Assembly (NCBI GenBank): GCA_023079485.1
Contig: CM041104.1
Span: forward strand, 993,676-1,057,675
Direction of reading: 5' to 3'
DNA: 64,000 nt
Source of the DNA: Archilochus colubris
Taxonomy: Eukaryota > Chordata > Aves > Apodiformes > Trochilidae
Made by a program: the position numbers and the translations under genes. The notes under the pieces were generated by a model that had not been told where the DNA came from, did not search any database, and saw only the letters and a program-made list of their open reading frames with translations. Position 1 is the stretch's first letter; each line of letters starts with the position of its first letter. Positions 38,278 to 50,669 of the stretch are shown piece by piece.

Positions 38278-38503
38278 GATTCTGTTCTATGATTCTGTTC
38301 TATGATTCTGTTCTATGATTCTGTTCTATGATTCTGTTCTATGATTCTGTTCTATGATTCTGTTCTATGATTCTGTTCTATGATTCTGTTCTATGATTCT
38401 GTTCTATGATTCTGTTCTATGATTCTGTTCTATGATTCTGTTCTATGATTCTGTTCTATGATTCTGTTCTATGATTCTGTTCTATGATTCTGTTCTATGA
38501 TTC
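38278..38503 (+). repeat. Perfect 17-copy 13-bp tandem array at a CR1 tail
   Basis: The unit gattctgttctat is repeated 17 times without a mismatch (38278-38498, exactly 221 bp), followed by a partial gattc. The unit is the normal CR1 tail word (gattctat) with a 5-bp insertion (ctgtt or equivalent), so the array grew from the tail of the adjacent CR1 copy. Perfect identity implies recent expansion, gene conversion or possibly assembly collapse or expansion of a longer array. Confidence 0.97.
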
Positions 38504-40119
38504 CTGTGCTGCTCTGTGCTGAGGCTGAGGGAGCCCCTGCCCAGGGCTTCTGGGACTCTTGTCCTCTCCCTGTGACTCGGGCCAGAGCCAGCCCAGTGCT
38601 GTGTGAATGGCAGAATCCCAAGGCAAGGATGGGGCTTGTGAAGAGTTTCCACAGAGCTGTGTAGCAAACAGGGTGCTGGGTGCTGGCAGGGGTCCCACTG
38701 TCTCTCCTTGGCACTTGTCACTCCTTGGCACCACAGCCCTGCTTGGGTTCCCTCACCTGCTACCTCAGCACCCTGGGACAGAGGCCATCTGGAGGGAATA
38801 AATGGTGGATCTGAGGGTGGCCTTAAAGCCAATCTGGACTCCTGTCCCTGGGAGCTTTCCAAACTTGTAAAAACTTGCCATGGGGTTAGGATTATGCCAG
38901 TGCTTCTCTGATAGCCTCTGCTTGCTGTGCTGTGCCAAGGGTGCTCCAGGGATGGGGAATGGGAATGGTTGGTTGTGATCCAGGGGAGGAGGCAGCTCTG
39001 TTTTCAAGCCTGCCCTGTGCAGGCTTATGGAAGGAGTCTTGTCTGGTTTGGTGGCTCTGCAGCCCTGCTTGTGCCCGTGTAGCAGTGCCAACAGGGTCTG
39101 GTGGGGCCAAGACAAGATCTGGTGACAGAAGGAATCAGTTGGCCTCTCTAGTGCTGCCCAACCTGTCCAATAAGAGGTGGGAGTACATGTGCTGGGGCAT
39201 GCTAGGGACTGCTGGGACCATGGCTGAATTCCTGGAGCAGGGCCCTGGTGTTGGAGGAAGATGGAGATGTGGATGATGAGCAGAGATCCCAGGGTTCTGT
39301 GGGCTTAGGTCCCATTCAGCTCTGCTGCTTCACTTCCCTTGGTGTTTGAAGCTCATTAAGCACTGTCCCTTGTTAGTGATGGTGCTGGGGGCATAAGGAC
39401 AAAGTAACTCCGTTCAGAATAAAGGCACACTGAGCTGGTGGGCAGTTCCCTTCCCTGCACCCCTCCCCTTTGTGGACACTTGTGCCACCACCACAGGGGC
39501 AGTGAGGGAGCAGGGAGAGGCCAGGGGCTGTCCCTGGGCATCAGGCACCCTCAGAGCTGCCCTTCTGCTCCTGGGACCACACACATGGACTTTTCTGAGT
39601 GATTTCTTCAGGCAGGGGCACAGTTGAGTTTGGGGATCTTGGTTCTCATTAATGAGTTAACATCTTTGGCAGGGAGAGGAAGGGAATGTTCTCTTAAGCT
39701 ACTGCCCTGTGTGGCTGCATTGGGGACCTGCCCAAGTCCCTCAGGACAGAGGGACAGCTTGCTGGATGTGTGTCTGGAGCAGGGTGGAGTTGCCTATGGC
39801 TGCTCCAACTTGCTTTAAAACCTGTGCTGAAAATTACTTTGGGGATGGTGGGAAGAAATTACCATGTGTCTTCTGATACAAATAGGAGCCCCAGTTGCTG
39901 CAGAGGGGTTTGGGAGTGTCTGTGGCTGGCATTCTCTGTAGCATCTGTTGTGGCCTTACTGTAAGGCTAACTCTGCTGAGCTGAAAGGGGAGATGACCCA
40001 GTCTGTCAGAAGCCAGCAGTACAGGATACTGTATTTTTAAACACCAGCATTTTTGGGTGGTGTCATTTCATGTCACTGTGCCTCTTAAATTTGTGACCTT
40101 CTATGAGGGGCTATTAAAA

Positions 40120-40132
40120 AAAAAAAAGCTAA
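40120..40132. repeat. Poly-A tract
   Basis: An uninterrupted A run of about 12-13 in the intron. No gene remnant is visible upstream. Confidence 0.6.
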
Positions 40133-40631
40133 GCTGCATTGCCTTCCCAGTGTAATAGTTTTCAATGTATAGGTGCATATTTTATTTGCTGAAACATGGC
40201 TATGAATTCCAACTTCTTGTACATTGAAAAATCCAAAGTCTCGCATGTGAAGAGGTCACAACCTGCTTAGCCTTTGCTTCCCTGGTTACGTGTTACTGTT
40301 CCTGTCCAAAACCCAGTCTAATCAGAAGTGGCTGTGAACTCTGGAGCAGTCCCAGGACTGCCAGCCCAGCCCTCTCCTGCCCTGGGCAGTCCCTGCTCCG
40401 CCCAGCTGGGTTACTCAGTGCTGTTAATGCAGGCTGCAGTTCACCCTAAAGGCATCTCAGTCATGGGTGACCAGAGAACACAAATGGTACAGAGTGTTTT
40501 GTGGTGTATTTCTGGATGAAAGCTGTACTGTTGGTGTGAAAACACACAGCTGATATTCAGTGAGAACCCTTTGCTTCTGCCTTTGCACTGCAGAGGGACT
40601 TTTTCACTCTAACATTTGAGATGCTCCCTTC

Positions 40632-41120
40632 ATAGAATCATAGAATTGGCTGGGTTAGAAGGGACCTCAGAGATCATCAAGTCCAACCCTTGATCCACTC
40701 CCCCCGTGGTTCCCAGCCCATGGCACTGAGTGCCACATCCAGGCTCTTTTGAAATATCTCCAGACACGGAGAATCCACTACTTCCCTGGGCAGCCCATTC
40801 CAATGCCTGATCACCCTCTCCAGAAAGAAATTCTCTCATCTCCAACCTAAACCTCCCCTGGCACAACTTGAGACCCTGCCCTCTTGTCTTGCTGAGAGTT
40901 GCCTGGGAAAAGAGCCCAACCCCCCCCTGGCTCCAACCTCCTTTCAGGTAGTTGTAGGCAACAATGAGGTCTCCCGTGAGCCTCCTCTTCTTTAGGCTGA
41001 ACACCCCCAGCTCTCTCAGCCTCTCCTCTCATAGGGTCTGTGCTCGAGTCCCTTCACCAGCCTGGTTGCCTCCTTTGGACCTGCTCCAGCACCTCAATAT
41101 CCTTCCTGAACTGAGGAGCC
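40632..41120 (-). mobile_element. CR1 LINE 3' segment, reverse orientation
   Basis: On the + strand it begins with the inverted CR1 tail (catagaatcatagaattgg) and continues as the reverse complement of the copy at 45.6 kb: ccacatccaggctcttttga, agaatccactacttccctgg and ctccagcacctcaatatcct. It ends abruptly after cctgaactgaggagccc. On the reverse strand the CR1 reverse-transcriptase end is readable, with stretches such as [15 protein letters not shown] and [17 protein letters not shown]. It is 5'-truncated and not active. Confidence 0.95.
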
Positions 41121-41659
41121 CTTGAGACTGAGGTCCTTTGCTTGCAGATGTGTCCAGTTCTTTTGTTTCATTAATATGCAGGAACTTTCTGTGCTTGTCA
41201 GTGGTTGAGGAAAATACAGGGCAGTCCCTTATTTCTTAATGAGTAGAGGATGAATCCATCAGTGATAAATACTGTCCTGCCAGCAGAGCCTTAGGGATCT
41301 GCAAGGGTGCTGTGACCAAGGTGGGTGCTGACCCTGAACGGAACCAACAGATGGGCAGTCTTTAACAGCTCTCTCCTTGCTTGCCCAGTACCTGCAAGTG
41401 ACTTCCCAGCTGGGTAGCAGAAACCTGTTTGCACAGGTCTTTGTTTAATGCTATAGCCCTTGCAAACATGGAAGCACTTGCTGCTCAGTGTGAGGAGGAG
41501 ACAGCTGTGTTGGTTTCGCTTGGATCGTGGTGGGGCATGAGGGAAGCAGGGGTTTCTCTTAAAACTGGGAAGTTATTTCTTCTTTTTGCAACAAAAAGCC
41601 AGATAAATGTAGTGTAGCTTTTTGGGTCAGAAAACATGACTTGGGTACAGCTCCAGGTG

Positions 41660-41710
41660 AGCTGTACATCTTCCATAAGCTGTACATCTTCCAACATGAC
41701 ATCTTCCATA
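41660..41710. repeat. Three imperfect ~17-bp repeats
   Basis: The unit agctgtacatcttccata occurs at 41660-41677, again truncated at 41678-41692, and as a diverged copy (aacatgacatcttccata) at 41693-41710. It is a small local tandem expansion in the intron. Confidence 0.75.
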
Positions 41711-44700
41711 GGTACTGGTAGGAATAGCTGCAGCTTGGTGGGTTTCAGGATATGACCCCAGGATGCCACAGTGGAAGACATGAGGCTGCTGCTCCTCATC
41801 TCTCCTTGTTCTCTGCTGCAGACCCCCCCTTCCCTTGGGGTGCCCTCTGTGGTGTTCTCTCTGTTGCTGTGATGCTTTTGCTGCAGGTTGGGAAGCCTGG
41901 GGTGCCCCATTGCCTGTGGAGATGGATGGGGCCAGAGAGCACAAGGCCTCATTTGCTGTCCTGGAAATTAGTCACCTGTATTCAGCTGGTGGAATGGAGA
42001 GGCAGTGATCCCTCTGGCCTTCCATCCATGCCCAAGCAGCCTGCAGGGCTTTGCTGCTCTAACAACTGAGCTGTGCTGTGGCCAAAAGCTGAGGATGAGT
42101 AGGGCAATAACAAGGGGAATGTAAAGTTGAATTTCTCCACCAACCACCTTCAGAACTACTCGAGGTGATCTGGGTGTCTGGAGCCAAGAAGCTGAGCAGT
42201 TCTCTGGCTGGGTTTTAGCAGGGCTGTCAGCAACATCATTTTCTGTTGGGTTTTGTTTTCCTCTTGGTAGTGTCAAGGTGAGATGGTTTTTCTTTTTTCA
42301 AAGATGAATACTACTAAGATTTATGAAGGGAAAACACTGAGGGAATGGGTATTTATAGCCTTTCCCTCTTTAGATTAATGTAATCACTTAACTTTGCTTT
42401 CCAGCAGTGTGGTTCTGTTTAACCACTGTAAGATGACTTGTAAAAATTTCTCCAGCACTTAAAGACATTCTTTCAGAGCAAGAGATAAAACTACATCTTC
42501 ATGGATTCCCCATCTTGTCCAGATGGGAATGTTTTCCTGTTAACTAATAAAATTTGGGTAGGTGTCTCATCTGTGCCTCCAACCAATGCAGGTATCTTGA
42601 CCTTCAATCCACAGAAAACTCTAAGCTGTGCAGGCCACAAGCAGCTTGGGGCTGGCCTGTGTGCTGAGGCCATGGCCATAAAGGCCAGAAACATTATGGT
42701 TTAGAAGAAAAATAAAGTCTGAAGTGGTTACTGTGAACCATAAAATCAGAAGAGATCTGTATTGTCTTCAGTAGCAATTGTAAGTGGGGATTGTTTTCAC
42801 TTGGACTCTACAAATAAAACATCCTGCAGTTCATTATAATTTCAACCTTGAAGTGTTCTTCGAGCTGATGGAAATCAGAGGTCAGGATGCTTGGAATGCA
42901 GCTGTTCCAGTTCCCTTTGCTATTGAAAACTGCCTCTAACTCCTGCCATCTGTGAGACTGGGAGGCAAACACAAGCCCAATGCAGCCAAAACCTCCGAGG
43001 GGATAATGCAGCTGATGTCATTCTCCTTTGCTGCAAGATTATTGGGTTGTGTTTCATTTAAAAAACAAATGAGCTTCTCTTGATTTGGAGAGAGCATTTC
43101 AGTGTATGTTGCTTTGTGCATGAGGACATTAGATAATTTCTTCAGATCTTCCCATGGTAAAAAGGGGGGCATGCAGGGAGCAGGAAAGTGCCAGCAGTCT
43201 GAGCCCTGCTGACCTGGCTGGGGGCAGCTTCCACATCTGCCTGTGGCTTGGAGCCTCTGACCTAATCCTAAAAAAAATGCCCATGGCTTGAAGAGGTCCT
43301 TTAAGTCACTGGAATGATTAGAAATATCACCAGGCTATACCCAGTCAGCAATAGCAACAGAACAACTGGGCACTTCACTCTAGAAGCACACTTGAGGGCA
43401 ATTGTTGTGTAAATCCAAACAGTAAATACCTGGGCAATGGTCTTGGGGTGCTGGGCAGTACTGAGCAAGGTGAGCACAGTCTGGTGGTGATTGCATGGGA
43501 GTGTTTCACACTCTTCTGTGGTTCCCTGTATTTAGTTTTTCAAGAAGTAAATGCCTGGCTCTCTGGAAGGAGAGGCTCACAGCATCCCTAACTGGCTTGG
43601 AGGTCAGGAGGGCTCTCTGGGCTCAGGCTCTGAAAACAGCTCATCTGCCTGGGGCTACATCAGACAGCAGCAGATCATGTCATGTGGAAGATGTTAATTT
43701 GGAAACATACTGCTTTCTAAAAATAATTCTGCAAGAAAGACTATAAACAGACTTCCCTCCTCAAAAAAATCAATCATCCACAGCACAGTTGTGAATTCTA
43801 ACAGCTTGCTTAAATAAGCCTATGATCCTATTACCAGGAAGAGTCTGGTGCTCCAAAGCTGGAAGCTTAGAACTTCACATTTTCTTGTTCTTCTGCACCT
43901 TTTTGGAGCATGGCTGATGTTCACAAGCAAATGTAGCTGATGGTGCTGCAGTGCCACCAGTGCCCATGGGGACTGTAGTTCCACATTACAGCACAAGCTA
44001 ATTTTTAAAATATAATAGGCTGTTACCTGCAGCCACTCAGATTCATACCCTGTTGAGTTGCAGCCATCTGGATGGAGTAAGTGAGCAACTGGAATGCTCA
44101 AAAGTGGTGGGATCCACTGGTTCTCTGATCCATGAGGGCATGTTCCTGCAGAAATACTGGGATGCTCTCAGTTTTTCAGTATCTTTTCTCCCCTCAGATG
44201 TGAGAAACACTGAAACTTAGGTCAGATTTGTGTTCAGGGGAAGACTAACTGTTCTGGATGTGCCAGGTTTATTGCCCAGTCAACAGTCTGTTTTATGGTT
44301 GCAAAGGGTTTCAGTAGGATTAATCTACAATTCCAGTAATCAAAGCATCCCCAGTTCTTAAAGATTCCCAATCTTTTCTACTTTTTCATTTGCAATGTTT
44401 CTCAGACCAACTTATTTCTATAGCTCACAGAGCCCTTTGGCCACGTGTACATTAACAGGGGCATTTGTGTTGGTACCATGTCATTCCCTTCTAGCAAAGT
44501 CAGTAGTGCTGAGAGGATGGCATGAAGGGATGGCCAGAAACAAGGTCAAGAGGGTGCTGCAGTGTCCCCTGTACACAGAGAAGCACAAACAACATTCACA
44601 CCCTGTTAGTAGGCAGAAGGATGAATTTAGTTTGGGCTTCTTGCCTGTGAATGAACACAATGGGGAACCAGGAGATTCTACTACTGCCTTTGTGCTGCCC

Positions 44701-45579
44701 TCCCCTTGTTTTGCCTGGCTGTGGTGTTTGGTATCAGATTCCAATTGATTCCCCAATTACATTACAGCCCTTTGGATGTAAACAGCAGCTGGGAAACCTG
44801 AGCCATGCTCCTTTACTAAGGTGCCAGCCCAACCACTGCACCCCATCAGGTGTGCTCCCAGCAGGATGGGTGCTGGCAGGGACCCTGGGAAGCTGGTGTG
44901 CCAGGCCTGCCACCCTCCCTGGGGAGAACAGGATCCCTGGGAAGAGACAAGGATTTAACTGGAGGGCTGTACAGATATGATTTCTCCACTGTCAGGTTGG
45001 GTGGTATCAGTGCTAGGCAAGAGCTGCTGTGTCCCCCTGGCACAGTAATGCAAGGCAGCAGGAGCTCACCAAGGAGTATTTCTGGAATTGTTCTGTTCAG
45101 GCTGCTCCTCCACTCTCTGTTGACATGGGCTGTATGAGGTAGGGCATAAAATTGGATAGTAGAAGAAATTCTTCACTGAAAAGGGCTTACAGGAAAGCTG
45201 GGGAGGGTGATGCCTGAAGCACATTTCCATAGCTGCAGTCATTTGGAATATGGTTCATTTGGCTAATTGTGCTAAAATTATGGATGTGATGGGCTGAACC
45301 AGAATTAGTTGTGTCAAATTTCCCTGCAAGACAAAAGCATCTGTCAGGTGCCCTGTTGTGAGCCCCCAGGATGGTCAGGCAGTTGCAGCTCGGGTTGGAA
45401 GGAAGGTTGTGAAGCAGCAGGTACCTGTGCTACCCTCACAGTCCCCAGGGAATCCCAGTGGGTTCCTGACAGAGAGGACTGTTCTCTAAGCTGGTACTAA
45501 ATTTGTTAATACACTGGTAACTGCTTTGGGGAGGGAAACTGTAAAGGTCTGTCTTGTTTAATGAAAATGGTCTATGTCT

Positions 45580-46389
45580 GCAGGGATCTAGACAGGTGGG
45601 AGAGCTGGGCTGATCCCAACGGGATGAGGTTCAACATTCCAAGTGCCGGGTCCTGCACTTTGGCCACAACAACCCCATGGGGAGCTCCAGGCTGGGCACA
45701 GAGTGGCAGAAAGGGACCTGGGAGTCTGGATTGACAGAAGCTGAACAGGAGCCAGCAGTGTGCCCAGGTGGCCAAGAAGGCCAATGGCATCCTGGGCTGG
45801 CTCAGGAACAGCGTGGCCAGCAGGTCCAGGGAAGGGATTCTGCCCCTGTGCTCAGCTCTGGTGAGGCCACAGCTTGAGTCCTGTGTCCAGTTCTGGGCCC
45901 CTCAGCTCAGGAAGGAGATTGAGGTGCTGGAGCAGGTCCAGAGAAGAGCAAGGAGGCTGTGAAGGGATCCAGCAGAATTCCTGTGAGGAAGGGCTGAGGG
46001 AGCTGGGGGTGTTGAGGCTGGAGAAGAGGAGGCTCAGGGGAGACCTCATCACTCTCTGCAACTCCCTGAAAGGAGGTTGGAGCCAGGGGGGGGTTGGGCT
46101 CTTTTCCCAGGCAACTCTCAGCAAGACAAGAGGGCAGGGTCTCAAGTTGTGCCAGGGGAGGTTTAGGTTGGAGATGAGAAAGAATTTCTTTCTGGAGAGG
46201 GTGATCAGGCATTGGAATGGGCTGCCCAGGGAAGTAGTGGATTCTCCGTGTCTGGAGATATTTCCAAAGAGCCTGGATGTGGCACTGAGTGCCATGGGCT
46301 GGGAACCACGGGGGGAGTGGATCAAGGGTTGGACTTGGTGATCTCTGAGGTCCCTTCCAACCCAGATGATTCTATGATTCTATGATTAT
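45580..46389 (+). mobile_element. CR1 LINE 3' segment (~0.8 kb)
   Basis: This is the longest CR1 copy here. Its open frame at 45874-46341 encodes the CR1 reverse-transcriptase end in good condition: [48 protein letters not shown] and [18 protein letters not shown]. Upstream blocks (gatgaggttcaacattcc, ggtcctgcactttggccaca) are also CR1. It ends with gattctatgattctatgatt. The fairly intact frame suggests a young copy, but it is 5'-truncated and lacks the rest of ORF2. Gene predictors often report this frame as a hypothetical bird protein. Confidence 0.96.
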
Positions 46390-48724
46390 TTCAGCCAGCA
46401 GGCTTTGGGGAGGTTATGTATGGGACTGGGCAGTGCAGTAGGAAATAGGAGCTTGGAGTGTGAGATGGAACTTCTCTGGGATCAGATAGTGCAGGTTGGA
46501 GCAGGAAACTCCAGGGAATGACAGTTCCTACAGCCATCAGAGTTGTAGTAGGAAAATGAACTGGGTTTGGGTACATATCAGCCCATCTGTATTGTTGGTT
46601 GAGTGACCTAGGAGATTAGAACTCTGCTGGTATGGGTCAACATCTGCATGCCAAGGGCAAGTTGAAAGGTGTGCGTGGAGTGGGATGGTACATGATGTTT
46701 GAGTTTAAAGGGCAAAACCACTTTGTTGAAGACCAGGGGCTATGAATTGGAGCAAGGATCCAAGGAGAGTGACAGCCCTGTCACCAGCTGAGCTTCCCAC
46801 ACCGTTGTGCTGCAGTGAGTTGCACAGGGATGCTGGTTTGTCATTGAGGGGTGGCAAAGGGACTGCCCTGCTAACACATGTTGGTGACATTCCAGCTCAC
46901 CAAGTCTGGGAGCAGGCACCCTTTTTTATGTTAATAACTATGGGTACAGTTTGGGCAGGCTGACCTGGCTGTCCATGATCTGGGTGGTGATGGAGCTGCT
47001 GTGCTCACAGCTTCCTGCTCAGCCTGCAGGACCAAACCAGAGCTTTGTGCCACCACTGAGACACCAGGCAAGAGGAGGATCCCTGCAGGCAATGCCCAGC
47101 AGTGTGGGGTTGCCCTGATCCTGCAGCTCCCTTCCAGGGGAATGGGAGGGCTGAGCACACTGCAGCCACACAGGAGGAATCTGGCAGACACCTTCAGCTT
47201 CTTCCAGGCGTGTGGCCCTCCTGAGAGGTGAAATGGGTGTCTGGGCAGTGCTGTGCCAGGCATGAGCCCCCTCTGGCTGTGCCTGGAGCAGGGCAGCGTT
47301 CCATGTGATAAAGCTCCTGCACTCCCATGAAGGGGCTCAAGATGGGGAGCCCAAGACATACCCTGGTGGGCTACTCCAGGTCCATCCTAGGGGCCATCAG
47401 CCCATCACAGACCCATCTGTGCAAGCCCAGAGCAGGAATGCACAATGGCAGATGGGACCCCCAGCCAAGGACCCCTGAGCACCCTTTCCATGCCTCTTGA
47501 GATTGTGCCAGCAGAGCCTTAGCGCTGTTGCTTTGGGTGTGACACCCACCATGAGCCATGGGGAGCAGCTCTTCAGATCACCTTTTGGACTTAGGAGGTT
47601 GCTGCCAAGGACTGGGTCACCTTATGAGGTGCAGGTTCTGGAAGAGCCGTTTGAGATTGCACAGGATTTAATGGGATATTTGGAGGAGGATCCAAAGATG
47701 GGACAAGAAAGGGAGCTTGTTGATTTGAGGAAGAACAGTAGTGAGGAGTACAAGGCAAGGGGATAAAGGCAGGGGTCAGTTGTTAGAGGTGGTTGGTAGG
47801 TGCAGCACAGTTGCTCCTGTCTGGACAGCAGCTGGAATAGGAGTTTGGCCTCAGGAAGTCCCTGAGGAAGCCCAGAGGCCAGGACCTGAGCAGACTGAGT
47901 GCCTCAGGATCCATCTTGTACCAGTAATGGTGTTATACCCCTGTGTTTCACTAATGGACTTTGATCCTGTCAAGCCCCAGACAGGAGCAGGATGAGGCTA
48001 CTGCTGCTGTCCACATCCATGGGAGTGCTCTCCTGTGACCTGTGTGGCCAGCACATAGATGTGAGGAATTGTGTGCTCTGTGTACCTGCTGGGAGCACAT
48101 CTTCCAGCCTGGTTGGACCTGGGGACATGCAGCAGCAGCCTCGCTGCTCTTGGGCTGTTGGCTCCAGATGATGTCTTTTCCTCTAATGCATATCAGCTAG
48201 GTTCTCAAACATTAGTTCTTACCATCAGCATCTAACAAACTTTATGGCTTCTTTCCATTTTATAGGAAAAAACACCACCTTGGTCCAGACACTGAAACTT
48301 GTCAACTGATGGGACAAAGACCTGAGACACTTGGCTGTACTAGGACACTAAAACATAGGGCTTAGCCAAAGAAAATTTTCCCCAACGTGGAGGCTTACAT
48401 CTGTCAAACCCTCTAGCATTCTTGGGAGGCTTTTTCTATACCTCTTCTCCATTTCCAGCCTTTCACACATCATGGTATTCCTTTTGACTTCTTTTGCAAG
48501 CTAGCTCTGGCTCTGCCTTCTGCTTCCCCTTACGCTTTGGTTTGGGTTACCCAGTGTAAGCTGCTGGCTGTAGGCTGTTTCTGCATTTCTGCCTCCAGCT
48601 TCTACCTGGAGGTTTTCCTTTGGATGTTGTGACTGACCTGCTTTTTCTCTCTCTTTTACTGTATCTCTCTCTCTACCCAATCTGTCTTTTGCGTTCTCCA
48701 TTCTTCCCACCTCCATTACTGCAG

Positions 48725-49086
48725 GTTCATCATGCCTAGTGGCATATAAAAAGACTCCACCTCCTGTCCCACCTCGGACAACATCCAAGCCGTTCATCTC
48801 TGTCACTGTGCAGAGCAGCACTGAATCAGCACAGGACACCTACCTGGACAGCCAGGACCACAAGAGTGAGGTCACCAGCCAGTCAGGACTCAGCAATTCC
48901 TCAGACAGCTTGGACAGCACCAGGACACCCAGTGTAACGAGAGGAAGCGTTGTGACTCCAGCAAGAGAGGCTCCAGAGTTACCCCAGAAAAATGCAACTT
49001 TGAAAAGTGACAAAGGGACTCTGACTAGTGAAGAGCCTAAAGTGGAGAATATTCCCAAAAGAAAGCTGTCGTCAATAGGAATACAA
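48725..49086 (+). CDS. DLGAP4: DLGAP4 common coding exon (proline-rich, first DYNLL motif)
   Basis: This 362-nt exon is shared by both isoforms. The acceptor is TTACTGCAG after a long pyrimidine tract. Two leading bases (GT) complete Ser after the 5548 exon or Cys after the 14432 exon; 120 codons follow, from SSCLVAYKKTPPPVPPR to KRKLSSIGIQ. The TPPPVPPR block is an SH3-type proline-rich motif. The stretch FISVTVQSSTESAQDTYLD and the serine-rich SGLSNSSDSLDS are nearly identical to mammalian DLGAP4. The exon ends SSIGIQ, the first half of a dynein-light-chain (DYNLL) motif of the GIQVD type completed by the next exon. The donor is GTATGG, in phase 0. The part between SVTRGS and NIPKRK is the least conserved. 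Confidence 0.98.
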
Positions 49087-50122
49087 GTATGGAATAGTTT
49101 GTTCTCCTTTGTCTGAAGGAATGTCCTAAAACATCCATTTAGCATGTGCATTTTGTGTGACCAGATGTGCATCCCAACTCTCTTAGAATAGTGGGAGCAA
49201 CTTAACTGCCTTGTCAAAATAATGTCCTGTGTTCCCAGGGGTGAAATAGAGCAGACATTTTCCATAACAGACTAGAAAGGGTTAAATTCTTTTAGTACAA
49301 AATGAAAATGTTTCCTAAAGCAGTGGGACCGTGTTAACTGGACGAGTCCCTCTAAAGAAATCTTTTGCTGCTGTTATGTCTGGCTGTGCTCAGGCTGTGC
49401 TCTGCACTGTTTGTTACTGAACATCAAAGCTCTTCTTGTCCATCAGGGGTTTAGGGACAGCTGTCTTCTGAAAGGTGGGCCCTTCTACCTGACATCCATA
49501 TAGTATGGACTGCTGCAGTCTGGAATGGTCCAAGGGCTGGAGGGAGGAGTTCCTTGCTGTCTGCTGTTGCCAGCAGGTTGCTGTTTCTCTTGCTGGATGC
49601 ATTTAATTGTGGAAGTCGATGGAAATGAGCTGTTGATTATATAGTCAAATGAGAACCAACTGAGTACTGTAAATCCATGCTTTATTCAGGAAAATCTGAG
49701 TCACCTGCCATTGTACACTCTTCTTGTGGACAGATTCCTAGTTACATGTGGCTGACTGTAGTGAGCAGTTGTTGCATCTCAAAGAGCTGGTTCAATGCTG
49801 CAGGCTCTTACCTGCAGGTAGCAACTTCTGCCACTTGGGCAAACCCATGTCAGATGCCACACACACAGGTGTGTGCACCTCAGGGACACCAGCCCTTCCC
49901 CAGGTTGCCACAGCCATGCAAATAGAGTGCTCTTAGAGCAGGATACAGCCCTGGTGCTCACCTGGGGGCAGACCCAAGCAGTAGCCTTGTGCCTCTCCAG
50001 TTGCCATGTGGTGTCAGCATGTGGTGTGTGTGCAGCACTCCTGCTCTACTATAATGTGAATTCCAGCAGCAAGTTCTTGTGTCTGTTTTTGTCTGTATTT
50101 TTTTTTTTTTTTGTTCAATAAG
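49087..50122 (+). other. DLGAP4: DLGAP4 intron
   Basis: A 1036-nt intron with a GTATGG donor and a poly-T tract running into TTCAATAAG. I see no repeat other than the T run and no coding content. Confidence 0.9.
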
Positions 50123-50214
50123 GTTGACTGCCTTCAGCCAGTGGCAAAAGAGGAGCCTCCTCCACCAGCCACGAAATTCCAGTCCATCGGGGTACAGGTA
50201 GAGGACGAGTGGCG
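50123..50214 (+). CDS. DLGAP4: DLGAP4 coding exon completing tandem DYNLL motifs
   Basis: This 92-nt exon encodes VDCLQPVAKEEPPPP, then ATKFQSIGVQVEDEW plus two bases. With the previous exon it forms SIGIQ-VD and carries a second SIGVQVE. Such GIQVD/GVQVE words are the family's dynein-light-chain binding sites, used to link the scaffold to dynein and myosin-V motors; two tandem sites can bind one DYNLL dimer. Spacing between the two motifs is about 24 residues. The acceptor is AATAAG after a poly-T tract, and the donor is a consensus GTAAGT. The translation is almost identical to the mammalian protein, with small changes in the loop. Confidence 0.97.
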
Positions 50215-50669
50215 GTAAGTGAAAGACGCAAACTTGTGTAGTTTCCTTCCTTTTAAATTGCACTTAGACCCCGTTTGCACTTAGACCTCCTCCCCTTCCT
50301 CGTCACAATATGAGTGGTGTTGAAGGGTGGGCCATGGAGAGCTCTTCCTCCACAACACACACCTGCTGCAAAAAGCACCTTGTTCTGTAAACAGCCAAAT
50401 CGATGGGAGCTTGAAATTTTTAAAAAAAGTACAAGATGTAATTAGAGATGTGCGTCAGTCCTCTCGTCTGTACGGCCTATTGCAGTAAGCAGGCAACCTT
50501 ATAATCTCGTCTGTCTGAGTATGTGGTGTGTGTTTGTGTGTGAGGAGGGGTGGGCAGGGCAGGGTGAGGCTCATCTTGCAAGCAGTCTGAAGAAACACCT
50601 TTCACTGTCAGTGTATGAGACCAGCTAGGTTGAGTTCTGCTATTTCATGTTTGCTTTTGCTCTCTCTAG
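50215..50669 (+). other. DLGAP4: DLGAP4 intron
   Basis: A 455-nt intron, from the GTAAGT donor to a TCTCTCTAG acceptor after a pyrimidine-rich tract. I see nothing else in it. Confidence 0.9.

Larger units (their letters stand above)
14433..48724 (+). other. DLGAP4: Large DLGAP4 intron (34.3 kb)
   Basis: The intron runs from GTGAGT to a long pyrimidine tract ending in TTACTGCAG. Apart from the CpG-rich start, the second island at about 19.7-20.4 kb and the CR1 copies listed separately, it is AT-richer unique sequence with frequent stops. I recognise no protein-coding exon, tRNA, snoRNA or retrovirus in it. Reading frames over 100 codons are confined to the islands, CR1 copies and scattered GC-rich patches. 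Confidence 0.8.

Noticed and set aside
38278..38503. CRISPR-like regular array
   Set aside because: The 13-bp units are contiguous without unique spacers and derive from a CR1 tail in a vertebrate intron.
45874..46341. 155-codon open frame resembling a hypothetical bird protein
   Set aside because: The peptide is the end of CR1 reverse transcriptase inside a truncated CR1 copy, not a host gene.
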